DNA of 64,000 bases from a bacterium D16-50 (GTDB taxonomy: Bacteria; Bacillota; Clostridia; Lachnospirales; Lachnospiraceae). The DNA is taken from positions 186,001 to 250,000 of the forward strand of contig RAZA01000001.1 of assembly GCA_003612485.1 (NCBI GenBank), read 5' to 3'. This document shows, in pieces, positions 49,576-57,490 of this stretch. A program made the position numbers and the translations under genes. The notes under the pieces are model-generated. The model worked only from the letters and a program-made list of their open reading frames with translations, was not told the origin of the DNA and ran no database searches. Every line of letters begins with the position of its first letter. Position 1 is the first letter of the stretch.

Positions 49576-51226
49576 CCTTGTCCCGAATCTCTATGGTGCG
49601 GTCGAAAGGCGTATACGCGGCGAGATAGAGCGTGGCCGCTCCGGGCGTCTTGGCCTCGCTGTCCTCCTTGCCCTCCGTAAAATGATGCTCTCCGAAGCAG
49701 GGTCCTACGATCAAGGCATCCTTCCCGTTGCCCACCTCCGTATAGCCCTGCTTTACCACCACCGTCTCACCACCGTCAAGAGGCAGATCCACATAATCGT
49801 TTGTCAGGAAATTCACACCCATAAAAGCAATCTCGATCCTCCAGGGTGCCCCCTCCACGCCGGAGGTCTTCACCCTCACGTCGATTCCGTTCTCCGCTTC
49901 CTTCACCCATACATCGATCTGCATATCGGGTCCCCACTTCATGTCTCTGGAAGCGTTGTCCATCTTCCACCAGTCGCTGGTGTGGGGCTTATTTTCAAAG
50001 GGCAGATAATACCATCCCCGCATGGTCTGGCTCAGATGATATTCCCCGCAGGATATCCTCTCCATCCTCTGGCCCTTAAAGGCCCTATGTTCACAGAAGC
50101 TTCCTGCCACCTTCATTTCCAGCTTCATGGTTCCGTTGTGAATATAGAGGAAATTGGATTTTCCCTTCATCACCGTGTAGGTAAGACGGCCCCTCTGCCC
50201 TCTGGCGATACCTGATTCCTGATAGAAGCTGTCAAAATCAGGTCGTCTATAGTCTCCCTCATACTCCAGCTTCCGGTACTCGGGGTTTAGCATGAACCAG
50301 ATCAGGAAATCAGGGGATGTGATGTGCCGGCTGTCCACGATGCGGAAAATCGTATTGCACATCTGCAGAAATTCAGGAATGTCGTACTTCATCCCCATTT
50401 TCAGATATTCCATATAATAATCCTTGGGATAGATCAGCAGATCCTTGTCAAAGCGGGTAGAATTCGCCGTAAAGACACTGCCGTCGGGCTCCCAATAGGT
50501 CAGCATCATCCGCAGATTGCGCAGGGCGTACTGCTCATAAGAGGGATCCCCCGTAGCCTCGGTCAGCATGATCATGGCATCATTGTTGATCCTATTGTAA
50601 TTCCCCGCCGACTTCTCCGAGAACTCCCCGTCCTCATTGCAGTCGATACCTTCCTTCAGATAGCCATACGCCGCAGCCTCCATCTCCTGACTCTCAAAAA
50701 GCCTGCTGCAGGTCATCAGCACGGAGGCTATGGCCCAGCGATGGTTCGGCGTGTGGAAGCCCCCCTGCAATAAGCCGTATGCTCCCTGCCGCACAATATG
50801 CTCCACCTTTTCCAGTATGCTGTTCTCCTCAGCCGTCAAAGGGTTTTCCCTGCCGCCGCTCCTGCCCTTTAGGTACTCATACACCGGCAGCAGCTTCTTC
50901 ACGCAGAACGCCGTGTCAGGGGCAGAATAGAAGTTGCATGTAATATAGTCGAACAGCCCGTTCTCATGCTGAACCCTGATCACATAGTCCAGCCCCTTTA
51001 AGATACTGTCAAGTACCCTCTGGTCATGATAAAAACAAGTATCCTCATTGCAGTAGGCCGCCGTCATGCTGGCTGTGCGGTAGATCGCGAACTTCGCCTG
51101 AACGATTCCCGTAGGATCCGCAAACCCTCCATATCTGGGACTCTCCTTGTCAAGAATCTGTATCTGCAGGGATTTCACCACCCTATCCTGCGTGTCCTGA
51201 ATCATTTTCTGATAATGCTTCTCCAT
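49559..51226 (-). CDS. Uncharacterised large enzyme-like protein, probable alpha/alpha-barrel plus beta-sandwich
   Basis: I cannot name a family for this 555-residue protein. The first 330 residues are helical with repeated aromatic motifs (GGFHTPNHRWAIASVLMTCS; SAGNYNRINNDAMIMLTEATG), as in alpha-barrel polysaccharide lyases and hydrolases; the rest is beta-rich with many Trp and Tyr (LSQTMRGWYYLPFENKPHTS). It has no signal peptide. The order with GH38 and GH105 genes suggests a role in breaking down an acidic or mannose-containing oligosaccharide in the cytoplasm. Conserved NHRW and NYNR segments are candidates for active-site residues. Confidence 0.55.
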   Translation of the reverse strand: MEKHYQKMIQDTQDRVVKSLQIQILDKESPRYGGFADPTGIVQAKFAIYRTASMTAAYCNEDTCFYHDQRVLDSILKGLDYVIRVQHENGLFDYITCNFYSAPDTAFCVKKLLPVYEYLKGRSGGRENPLTAEENSILEKVEHIVRQGAYGLLQGGFHTPNHRWAIASVLMTCSRLFESQEMEAAAYGYLKEGIDCNEDGEFSEKSAGNYNRINNDAMIMLTEATGDPSYEQYALRNLRMMLTYWEPDGSVFTANSTRFDKDLLIYPKDYYMEYLKMGMKYDIPEFLQMCNTIFRIVDSRHITSPDFLIWFMLNPEYRKLEYEGDYRRPDFDSFYQESGIARGQRGRLTYTVMKGKSNFLYIHNGTMKLEMKVAGSFCEHRAFKGQRMERISCGEYHLSQTMRGWYYLPFENKPHTSDWWKMDNASRDMKWGPDMQIDVWVKEAENGIDVRVKTSGVEGAPWRIEIAFMGVNFLTNDYVDLPLDGGETVVVKQGYTEVGNGKDALIVGPCFGEHHFTEGKEDSEAKTPGAATLYLAAYTPFDRTIEIRDKVSCYG

Positions 51227-51351
51227 CCTTACCTCCCTGCGCGCCTACGGCGCAAACTCTTCCTTTTCTTCCATCAGCAAATCCGCTTTTGCCCTCCGGC
51301 CAGTCCATAGGCAGGCCTCCTGCCCCAAGAAAGGCAAAGGCACCTTTCCCT

Positions 51352-54300
51352 TCAGTCTCCCGAAACCACCAGCAAAAGCGTCTTGATCTCAAACCCACGG
51401 AATGCAAGCCTCACTTTGCCTTCCCGCAGCTCCAGCTCCTGCCGCTGCTCCTCCAGCATATTGCAGTCAAAAACCTGCCTGACCCTTTCAGGCACCGACA
51501 GTATCGCTGTCCCCGCACAGCCCTTGGATTCATAGAGTCGGACTACCACTCCGTCCTCCCGGTCAAAGGCCGGCTTGCATGTCTCCAGAACCCCATGGCC
51601 TCCCTCCAGCCGGAAGAATGACCTTTTCTGTACCACGGGACAGGCGCCGAAGCCTCCCTCCGGACACCCTTCCTTGAATTCCGAAGCTGACACGCTTACA
51701 TTGCACTCATAAGCCTCCTCCGTCACCCTGCTGTACACGAAGGGGCCGGAAAAGGGCAGAATGGAATATGTAAACTGCTGCATTCCCCTGTCCGCCCTCA
51801 TGTCCGGCGCCACCGGCGCCCGAAGCAGCGTCAGAGAAAGCCTGCTGTCCTCTGCAGACAGTCCGTACTTGCAGTCGTTTAGCACCGCAAAGCCGTTCTC
51901 CCCGTCGGTCAGCACAGCATATTTATGATGACAGGTCTCATACAGATCCCGTTCATACTGTCTGGATTTGTGGGTGGGCCGCCGGACATAGCCGAACTGA
52001 ATCTCCTCCAAAACCTCTTTCGTATAGACTGTGGTGGGAAAATCCACCTTCAATATCCTATGTCTCTCCTGCCAGTCCACCTGTGTCTCAAAGTCGATCC
52101 GGGGACTGTCCGCCCTAAACCGGATCTTCTGTCTGGCCGTAAAATACTTCTCCCGTCTCTCCCAGACCACCGTGACGCCTTCTGGCCCATATTCAGCCAG
52201 CAGACTGCAGTCCCCCTTAAGCTCCTCCGGCGCCTGCTCATACATCCGGCCAAGCTCCCAGGCATCATAGTCCACATTCACATCCCGGTAAAGCCTCCAC
52301 TGGTTCAGCGGCTCTTTTGCGTACTCATACCCGCTGTTCTTGAGCTTCAGACTAATAATCCGCCCCTGACCGTCCACCCGGACCTCATAGAAATCGTTGG
52401 AAAAAGAAATTTCCCCCTCCGGGCAAGTCATCTCCCTGCGGACATGGGGCAGCATATTTCCATTCTCCTCTTCCGCCGCATCCCCCAGCTTCACATATCC
52501 GCAGGGAGGCAGCAGCGCCCCCTGAAAGCTTCTCTCCCAGCTGAGAGAATTGAACAAAGCCCGGCCTCCCGCCAGCCGATGAAGCAATTTACCGGCCAGT
52601 TCCCGGCTCTGGCGCTCCACCCTCTCAAGCGCTTCCCAAGCTTCCTCATTCACCCGCTCTATGGAGCTCCCCGGCAGAATGTCGTGAAATTCCTGCAATA
52701 AGAGCAGCTCCCACAGCTCCTTTAGTCTGCCGAGGGTATCCTCCTCTTCCTCCCTCCGGCCGGACAGTCTCAACAGCCCCGCCAGATACTCGGCCTCCCG
52801 CAGGGCATACTCCGCCCTGCGGACCCCTCTCTTCAGTCTGGCCTGCGCAGTGTAGGTGCCCCTATGCCATGCCAGATAAAGCTCCCCGTAATAGACATTT
52901 TTCACAGCTCTCCCATCCAGTCTGTCAAAAAAATCCACGGGGCTTTCCATGACGCATCTGGGCGCTCCCTCCAGATCCCTGCACCTTCGCTCCGTCTCCA
53001 GCATGATCTCCGTGGGCCCTCCGCCCCCGTCCCCATAGCCGAAGGGGAACATGAAAGTATCTATCTCCTGCTTCTGGTTCCTATCCTTCTCCCAGCGCTC
53101 CCTCAACGCGCCGGAAGAAAATACCGCGTTATTCTTTTTGTACACATGGGAAAGGATCCTGGTGCCGTCGATCCCCTCCCACCAAAACAAATTATAGGGA
53201 AACTGCTCGCACTCCGGGTCGCATCGCAGAAGCTTCTGGGTGGCAAAATAAGGCACCCTGCACTCCTCCATAATCTGGGGCAGCGCCCCCGAAAACCCGA
53301 AAGTGTCCGGCAGCCACGCCATACGACTGTCCGCGCCGAATTCCCTATAAAACCACCGCTTTCCCAGCACGAACTGCCTGACCAGACTCTCCCCTCCCGC
53401 CAGATTGGTATCGCACTCCACGTACACCGCGCCCTCCGGCACGAACTGCCCTGCCCGGGCCTTCTCCCTCACTCTGCCATATAGCCCCGGATAGTCCTCC
53501 TTGAGATATTCCAGAATCGTGGGGCCGCAGAGCAGAAACTTATAGTCGGGATACCGTTCCATCAAAGCCACCTGATTGGAATAGGTTCTGGCGGCTTTGC
53601 GTCTGGTCTCCTCCAAAGGCCAGAGCCACGCCAGATCCAGATGGGACTGTCCGAACGTGGTGAATCTGGGCACCGTATCCGAGTTGCGCTTCTCCAAAAG
53701 AGGCCGCAGCTCCTCGGCCGCCTCCCGGACGCTCTGACTGCGCCGGGGTTCCTCCGCCTCAAAATCCGCCCTATAGGTAAAGCGCTGCAGAGCCTGACCT
53801 ATCTTCATGGAACGCAGATCGCTGTCAGGCAGCGTCTTCCAGAGCTCATAGAGGGTATGATAATCCGCATAGGCCGCAAACATTGCCTCGTTATGTATTC
53901 CGAAATGACTGCTTTCCACCACGCACTGCCTATCCGGCGGCTCCGGCACCGGCACGTCCTCCCGCCGAAAAATCCCTCCGTCCTCCAGCCTGAGGCCGTG
54001 GCCCGCATAGCATTCCGCATATATCTCATATTCCTGACCGGGAACGGCGCAGGCTGATAACTCCACCATAAAGTGCTGCTTGTCGATGGAACCTGCCTCC
54101 CTGCCGTTTACATACACCAGCATTTCAGGCCCCGGGCCAAGATGGAGCAGGATCCGCTTTCCCGCCGCCTGCTCCGGCATAAGAACCTTGGTCCGAAACC
54201 AGCCGTACTCCCACTTTTTCCCCCATTTTGTCCCCTTGGGAAAGGGGACAAACTCATGGGCCGCCGCCTGCTCAAGAGTCAGCCGCTCCATGGTGGTAAA

Positions 54301-54399
54301 GCCGAAAAGACTTATCTCCCCCAGCTGCTCATATAGGTTTCTTCCAAATGCTTCGTCCCAGATCTGCAGTCTTGTGTCCCATTGTCTTCCAAGCTTCAT
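51352..54399 (-). CDS. GH38 alpha-mannosidase
   Basis: The 1015-residue protein has the GH38 zinc site in FGQSHLDLAWLWP (His253, Asp255) and the nucleophile Asp365 in AWLPDTFGFSG. An N-terminal beta domain precedes it and a large beta-rich C-terminal part follows, as in bacterial cytoplasmic alpha-mannosidases of about 1000 residues. The start at 54399 has GGGGAGGAG upstream. It should remove alpha-mannose from imported glycans. It is 28 bases downstream of the HAD-GH105 gene, so the two are probably co-transcribed. Confidence 0.92.
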   Translation of the reverse strand: MKLGRQWDTRLQIWDEAFGRNLYEQLGEISLFGFTTMERLTLEQAAAHEFVPFPKGTKWGKKWEYGWFRTKVLMPEQAAGKRILLHLGPGPEMLVYVNGREAGSIDKQHFMVELSACAVPGQEYEIYAECYAGHGLRLEDGGIFRREDVPVPEPPDRQCVVESSHFGIHNEAMFAAYADYHTLYELWKTLPDSDLRSMKIGQALQRFTYRADFEAEEPRRSQSVREAAEELRPLLEKRNSDTVPRFTTFGQSHLDLAWLWPLEETRRKAARTYSNQVALMERYPDYKFLLCGPTILEYLKEDYPGLYGRVREKARAGQFVPEGAVYVECDTNLAGGESLVRQFVLGKRWFYREFGADSRMAWLPDTFGFSGALPQIMEECRVPYFATQKLLRCDPECEQFPYNLFWWEGIDGTRILSHVYKKNNAVFSSGALRERWEKDRNQKQEIDTFMFPFGYGDGGGGPTEIMLETERRCRDLEGAPRCVMESPVDFFDRLDGRAVKNVYYGELYLAWHRGTYTAQARLKRGVRRAEYALREAEYLAGLLRLSGRREEEEDTLGRLKELWELLLLQEFHDILPGSSIERVNEEAWEALERVERQSRELAGKLLHRLAGGRALFNSLSWERSFQGALLPPCGYVKLGDAAEEENGNMLPHVRREMTCPEGEISFSNDFYEVRVDGQGRIISLKLKNSGYEYAKEPLNQWRLYRDVNVDYDAWELGRMYEQAPEELKGDCSLLAEYGPEGVTVVWERREKYFTARQKIRFRADSPRIDFETQVDWQERHRILKVDFPTTVYTKEVLEEIQFGYVRRPTHKSRQYERDLYETCHHKYAVLTDGENGFAVLNDCKYGLSAEDSRLSLTLLRAPVAPDMRADRGMQQFTYSILPFSGPFVYSRVTEEAYECNVSVSASEFKEGCPEGGFGACPVVQKRSFFRLEGGHGVLETCKPAFDREDGVVVRLYESKGCAGTAILSVPERVRQVFDCNMLEEQRQELELREGKVRLAFRGFEIKTLLLVVSGD

Positions 54400-54426
54400 G
54401 CCGCTCCTCCCCCACGCCAATGTTCC

Positions 54427-56049
54427 TTAAAGCACCGTCCTATATTCCATCAGGAACAGAATTGCCAGAGCCTGACCATAGGGCATGGGCCTCAGCTCGA
54501 TCTCCTTGTAAAAATCCTTTGAGACCCGCCCCATGGGCGTACCGTAGGACACCTGATTCACCACGCCGTCCTCAGATATGTAATTCAAAACCGGGGCCGC
54601 CGCCCTGAGGGCCGTGTCCAGACAAGACCGGTCCGCCAGCCCGTCCTTTACCGCCTTCAAGATCCCGTAGGCAAAGCCGCAGGTGGCGCTTGTCTCCACA
54701 TAGGAATCGGCATCATCCACCAAGGTATGCCACATGCCGTTCTCCGCCTGGTACTTCTTTAAGCTTTCGATCTGGGCTCTCAGGGCGTTCTCCAGCATCC
54801 TTCTGGCCGACGGGCTGCAGACGTCCAAGCTTAAATACTCCGGTATCGCCATGGTGATCCAGCAGTTTCCCCTGCCCCAGAACGCCCCGGCAAAATTATT
54901 CTTCTCCGGGAAGCTCCAGCCGTGATACCACAGTCCGCTGACCTTGTCACAGAGATATTTCTCATGCAGAAGAAACTGGTATTCCGCCTCCGCCTTCATC
55001 CCCTCATCCTTCAGGATGCGCCCCATGTTGGCCAGAAACAGTACCGTCATATAGAGGGTATCGTCCCACAGCTCCCCCTCGTTGACGCAGTCCGAGGTCT
55101 TGTGCTGGAAACCGTTTTCCTGCGTCCGGGGGAAGTTTTCCATGATCTCTCTTGCCGCCTCCACGCAGGGCTTCATATATTTCTCCTCCCCGGTGTACTC
55201 TGCAAGGAACGACATGGTGAGATAGGGCGCCGCAGTATTCACGTTCAGCGCAGGGAATCCAACGCCGATCTGTCTGTCGTAATATTTTTTCAGGGTGTCC
55301 AGATAGCACTCCTTCTTCTCGTAGCAGAAAAGCTTCCACAAGCCGAACAGCCCCACTCCCTGAGTCCACTCCCAGAACTGGTATTTTGCGATATCGTCCC
55401 CCGCCAGATTATGGCTCTCCATATTCTTCAGAAAGATATCGTCGGGTTCATACAGAATGCGGGAAAAAGCCTCTGCCATCTTGTCAATCTTATAATTGAC
55501 CTCTGCGGCCATCTTACGTTTTTCCCCGCACTTTTTCTCCAATTTTTCAATGAGGGCCCGCAGCTCCTCCGGCGTCTTCACCCTATAATCCGGCTGCCAG
55601 TCAGGCTCCTGAACGCTGTGGAAATATCTGGGGGACCAGTCCAGCCACACGGATGTGATACCGTACCGGTTCGCCCCCGCCACATCCTTTTTCAGATTAT
55701 TCCCGATCATGACGATAAAAGGCTTATCCGCCTCCGTGAGGTTCATCTTCTCCATGGCAGTGTCAAACATGGATCTGGCAGGCTTCTGCTCCCCCACCAC
55801 CTCCGACACGATCCACTCCTCAAAGCAATATCCCAGACCGTTTTTTCTATATACATTCTGAAAGGATTCCCACTCTCCGTCCGCCACAAGCGCAATGCGG
55901 TATCCTTCCTTTTTCAGCTGCTCCAGCAGTTCTCCTGCGCCCGGAATAAACTCCGCCTCAGTAACGATCCCTCTTTCGTCAAACACCTGTGTGCTTTCAT
56001 CAATAATGGTATCTCCGCTGTCAGTAAATATGATCAGATTTTTTTCCAT
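54427..56049 (-). CDS. Fusion of a HAD-like domain with a GH105 unsaturated glycuronyl hydrolase
   Basis: Residues 1-170 of this 540-residue protein form a HAD-like fold; residues 190-540 form a six-hairpin GH105/YteR-like domain. GH105 evidence: FWEWTQGVGLFGLW, GELWDDTLYMTVLFLANMG with the catalytic Asp329/Asp330 region, WGRGNCWITMAIPEYL and SATCGFAYGI. In the HAD part, motif I reads FTDSGDTI (Asp10, Asp13) instead of DxDxT, motif III Lys89 is kept (GEQKPA) and motif IV reads IGNNLKKD (Asn117) instead of GD. The HAD part may thus be altered in activity. GH105 removes unsaturated uronic acids left by lyases. AGAGGA lies just before ATG 56049. Confidence 0.88.
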   Translation of the reverse strand: MEKNLIIFTDSGDTIIDESTQVFDERGIVTEAEFIPGAGELLEQLKKEGYRIALVADGEWESFQNVYRKNGLGYCFEEWIVSEVVGEQKPARSMFDTAMEKMNLTEADKPFIVMIGNNLKKDVAGANRYGITSVWLDWSPRYFHSVQEPDWQPDYRVKTPEELRALIEKLEKKCGEKRKMAAEVNYKIDKMAEAFSRILYEPDDIFLKNMESHNLAGDDIAKYQFWEWTQGVGLFGLWKLFCYEKKECYLDTLKKYYDRQIGVGFPALNVNTAAPYLTMSFLAEYTGEEKYMKPCVEAAREIMENFPRTQENGFQHKTSDCVNEGELWDDTLYMTVLFLANMGRILKDEGMKAEAEYQFLLHEKYLCDKVSGLWYHGWSFPEKNNFAGAFWGRGNCWITMAIPEYLSLDVCSPSARRMLENALRAQIESLKKYQAENGMWHTLVDDADSYVETSATCGFAYGILKAVKDGLADRSCLDTALRAAAPVLNYISEDGVVNQVSYGTPMGRVSKDFYKEIELRPMPYGQALAILFLMEYRTVL

Positions 56050-56157
56050 AATCCTCTCTGCCCCCATCTGCCCTATTGTATTCTTTTTGCACCAAGCTTT
56101 GCCATAGATGTTACCAAACCTCGGCATTGATTTCTACGCATCTCTTGTTTTTTTATC

Positions 56158-56187
56158 ATATTACATCGCATTTTTTGCTTTTGTCAA
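56158..56187 (-). promoter_or_regulatory. Promoter of the HAD-GH105/GH38 operon
   Basis: Minus-strand TTGACA (56187-56182), 18-base spacer and TAATAT (56163-56158), about 100 bases before the ATG. The spacer contains GCAAAAAATGC, which resembles the palindrome at 56273-56283. Confidence 0.65.
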
Positions 56188-56272
56188 ATATAGTTTTCTT
56201 ATTCATTGCACAATATTTACGAAAACAGCGCCTCAGTTTTGTCTATTTCGTATAAATATAGCCGTGCCTTAC

Positions 56273-56283
56273 GCAAACTTTGC
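56273..56283. promoter_or_regulatory. Palindrome GCAAANTTTGC upstream of the HAD-GH105 promoter
   Basis: GCAAACTTTGC, extended to near-perfect symmetry by TTAC/GCAA flanks, lies about 90 bases upstream of the -35 box. The same 11-base pattern occurs before the transporter operon at 57362-57372. Confidence 0.55.
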
Positions 56284-56306
56284 GCAATCAAAAGACGATA
56301 TCCCCA

Positions 56307-57191
56307 TCATTTTCCTCCCTCCCGCCTGAATCTGGACGGGGACATCTGCAGAAATTTATTGAACGCCCTATTGAACTGGGAAAAACTTTTGAACCCGCTC
56401 TGAAGCGCTATGTCCGTGATCGGCGTGTCCGTGGAGAGCAGAAGCGTCTGCGCGTTGCGCACTCTGGTCATAGAAATGTAGTCTGTCAGCGTGAACCCCG
56501 TGACCCGCTTGAACTGGTGGGACAGATAATAGCTGCTGACATAGAATTCTTTTGAGAGGGAGGCAAGGGAAATGTCCTCCGTATAACGGTTGTGAATGTA
56601 GGAGGTAATGCTGTAGATCTTGTTGGTAATATTGTCGAAGCCCGCCTGGTCCGTGTACACATTCTTGTCCCTATATAAATAGATCTGACTTAGAAACTCC
56701 GTAAATTTATGATGGATGGCCAGATTGGACAATTCATTGGGCTCCTGAGAGAGATAGAAGATATCGTTGAGCTTCTCAAAGACCGCCTTTTTATAGCGGC
56801 CCTCAAACCGATAAATGGGGACGTCACCGTCGAAAATGCTGTAGACGCTCTTCATGCATGACTCCAGACAGGGCGGCAGAATCGGCAGGGAGAAATTGAT
56901 GATCAGACGCTTGTTCGGGGCGCCCTCCGGATAGGATGTCTTGTGCAGCAGGGAAGGGCGGATAGCCACGATGTCACAGCACCGCAGATCATGCCATGCC
57001 CCATTGATCAAATGCCCCGCGTGGTCGTCCAAAAAAATGCAGAGCTCATAAAACTGATGGAAGTGCTGAAATTCCATATTGATGGCATAGGAGCGCTCGT
57101 CCCAGTCAAAAAAATAGAAAAAAGAATTTCCCGGCTTGTTAATTTCAATCATATATTTTTCCTCGTAAATCACTGTGTTGTCAATCAGCAT
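56307..57191 (-). CDS. AraC-family transcriptional regulator with cupin-type sensor
   Basis: The 294-residue protein has an N-terminal cupin-like domain (FQHFHQFYELCIFLDDHAGHLING) and two C-terminal AraC helix-turn-helix motifs (ISLASLSKEFYVSSYYLSHQFKR; ITDIALQSGFKSFSQFNRAFNKF). AGGGGAGGGGAG precedes the ATG. It sits between the transporter operon and the hydrolase operon and is divergent from the transporter, so it probably activates both when the sugar is present. Confidence 0.9.
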   Translation of the reverse strand: MLIDNTVIYEEKYMIEINKPGNSFFYFFDWDERSYAINMEFQHFHQFYELCIFLDDHAGHLINGAWHDLRCCDIVAIRPSLLHKTSYPEGAPNKRLIINFSLPILPPCLESCMKSVYSIFDGDVPIYRFEGRYKKAVFEKLNDIFYLSQEPNELSNLAIHHKFTEFLSQIYLYRDKNVYTDQAGFDNITNKIYSITSYIHNRYTEDISLASLSKEFYVSSYYLSHQFKRVTGFTLTDYISMTRVRNAQTLLLSTDTPITDIALQSGFKSFSQFNRAFNKFLQMSPSRFRREGGK

Positions 57192-57361
57192 ACTCCCCTC
57201 CCCTTATCGCCTGCCCCATTCATGCCCATTTTGCTTTAAACATAGCCGGACAAACAATCATATTGCATCCAACGAGCATAGAAAATAGTTAAAATGCATA
57301 AAACTCCAACATTGTTTTTAGCAGTATTGTGCAAAACACAAATAAATTATAAATCAAAAAA

Positions 57362-57372
57362 GCAAAATTTGC
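57362..57372. promoter_or_regulatory. Palindrome GCAAANTTTGC upstream of the transporter promoter
   Basis: GCAAAATTTGC lies about 30 bases upstream of the -35 box of the transporter operon, a typical place for an activator. It matches the palindrome at 56273-56283. Confidence 0.55.
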
Positions 57373-57403
57373 AATATCTATACAAAAAAAGACAACAGAT
57401 GCG

Positions 57404-57433
57404 TGGCACGATTTTACAGACAATTGTTATACT
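57404..57433 (+). promoter_or_regulatory. Probable promoter of the transporter operon
   Basis: A good -10 TATACT (57428-57433) and a weaker -35 TGGCAC (57404-57409) are 18 bases apart. A weak -35 fits an activator-dependent promoter. Confidence 0.5.
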
Positions 57434-57490
57434 GATTTCAGAAAATGCTGACACACTTAGCAGATTCAAATTCTATAAGGAGGATATTTT

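Larger units (their letters stand above)
57192..57490. promoter_or_regulatory. Divergent regulatory region of the transporter operon
   Basis: This 299-base gap between the AraC gene and the binding-protein gene is AT-rich. It contains an inverted repeat TTGTG/CACAA near 57334-57348, the palindrome at 57362-57372 and the rightward promoter at 57404-57433. Confidence 0.55.

Noticed and set aside
57404..57418. Sigma-54 type promoter suggested by TGGCAC
   Set aside because: The required GC-containing -12 element is missing at the right distance; a good TATACT box fits a sigma-70 promoter instead.
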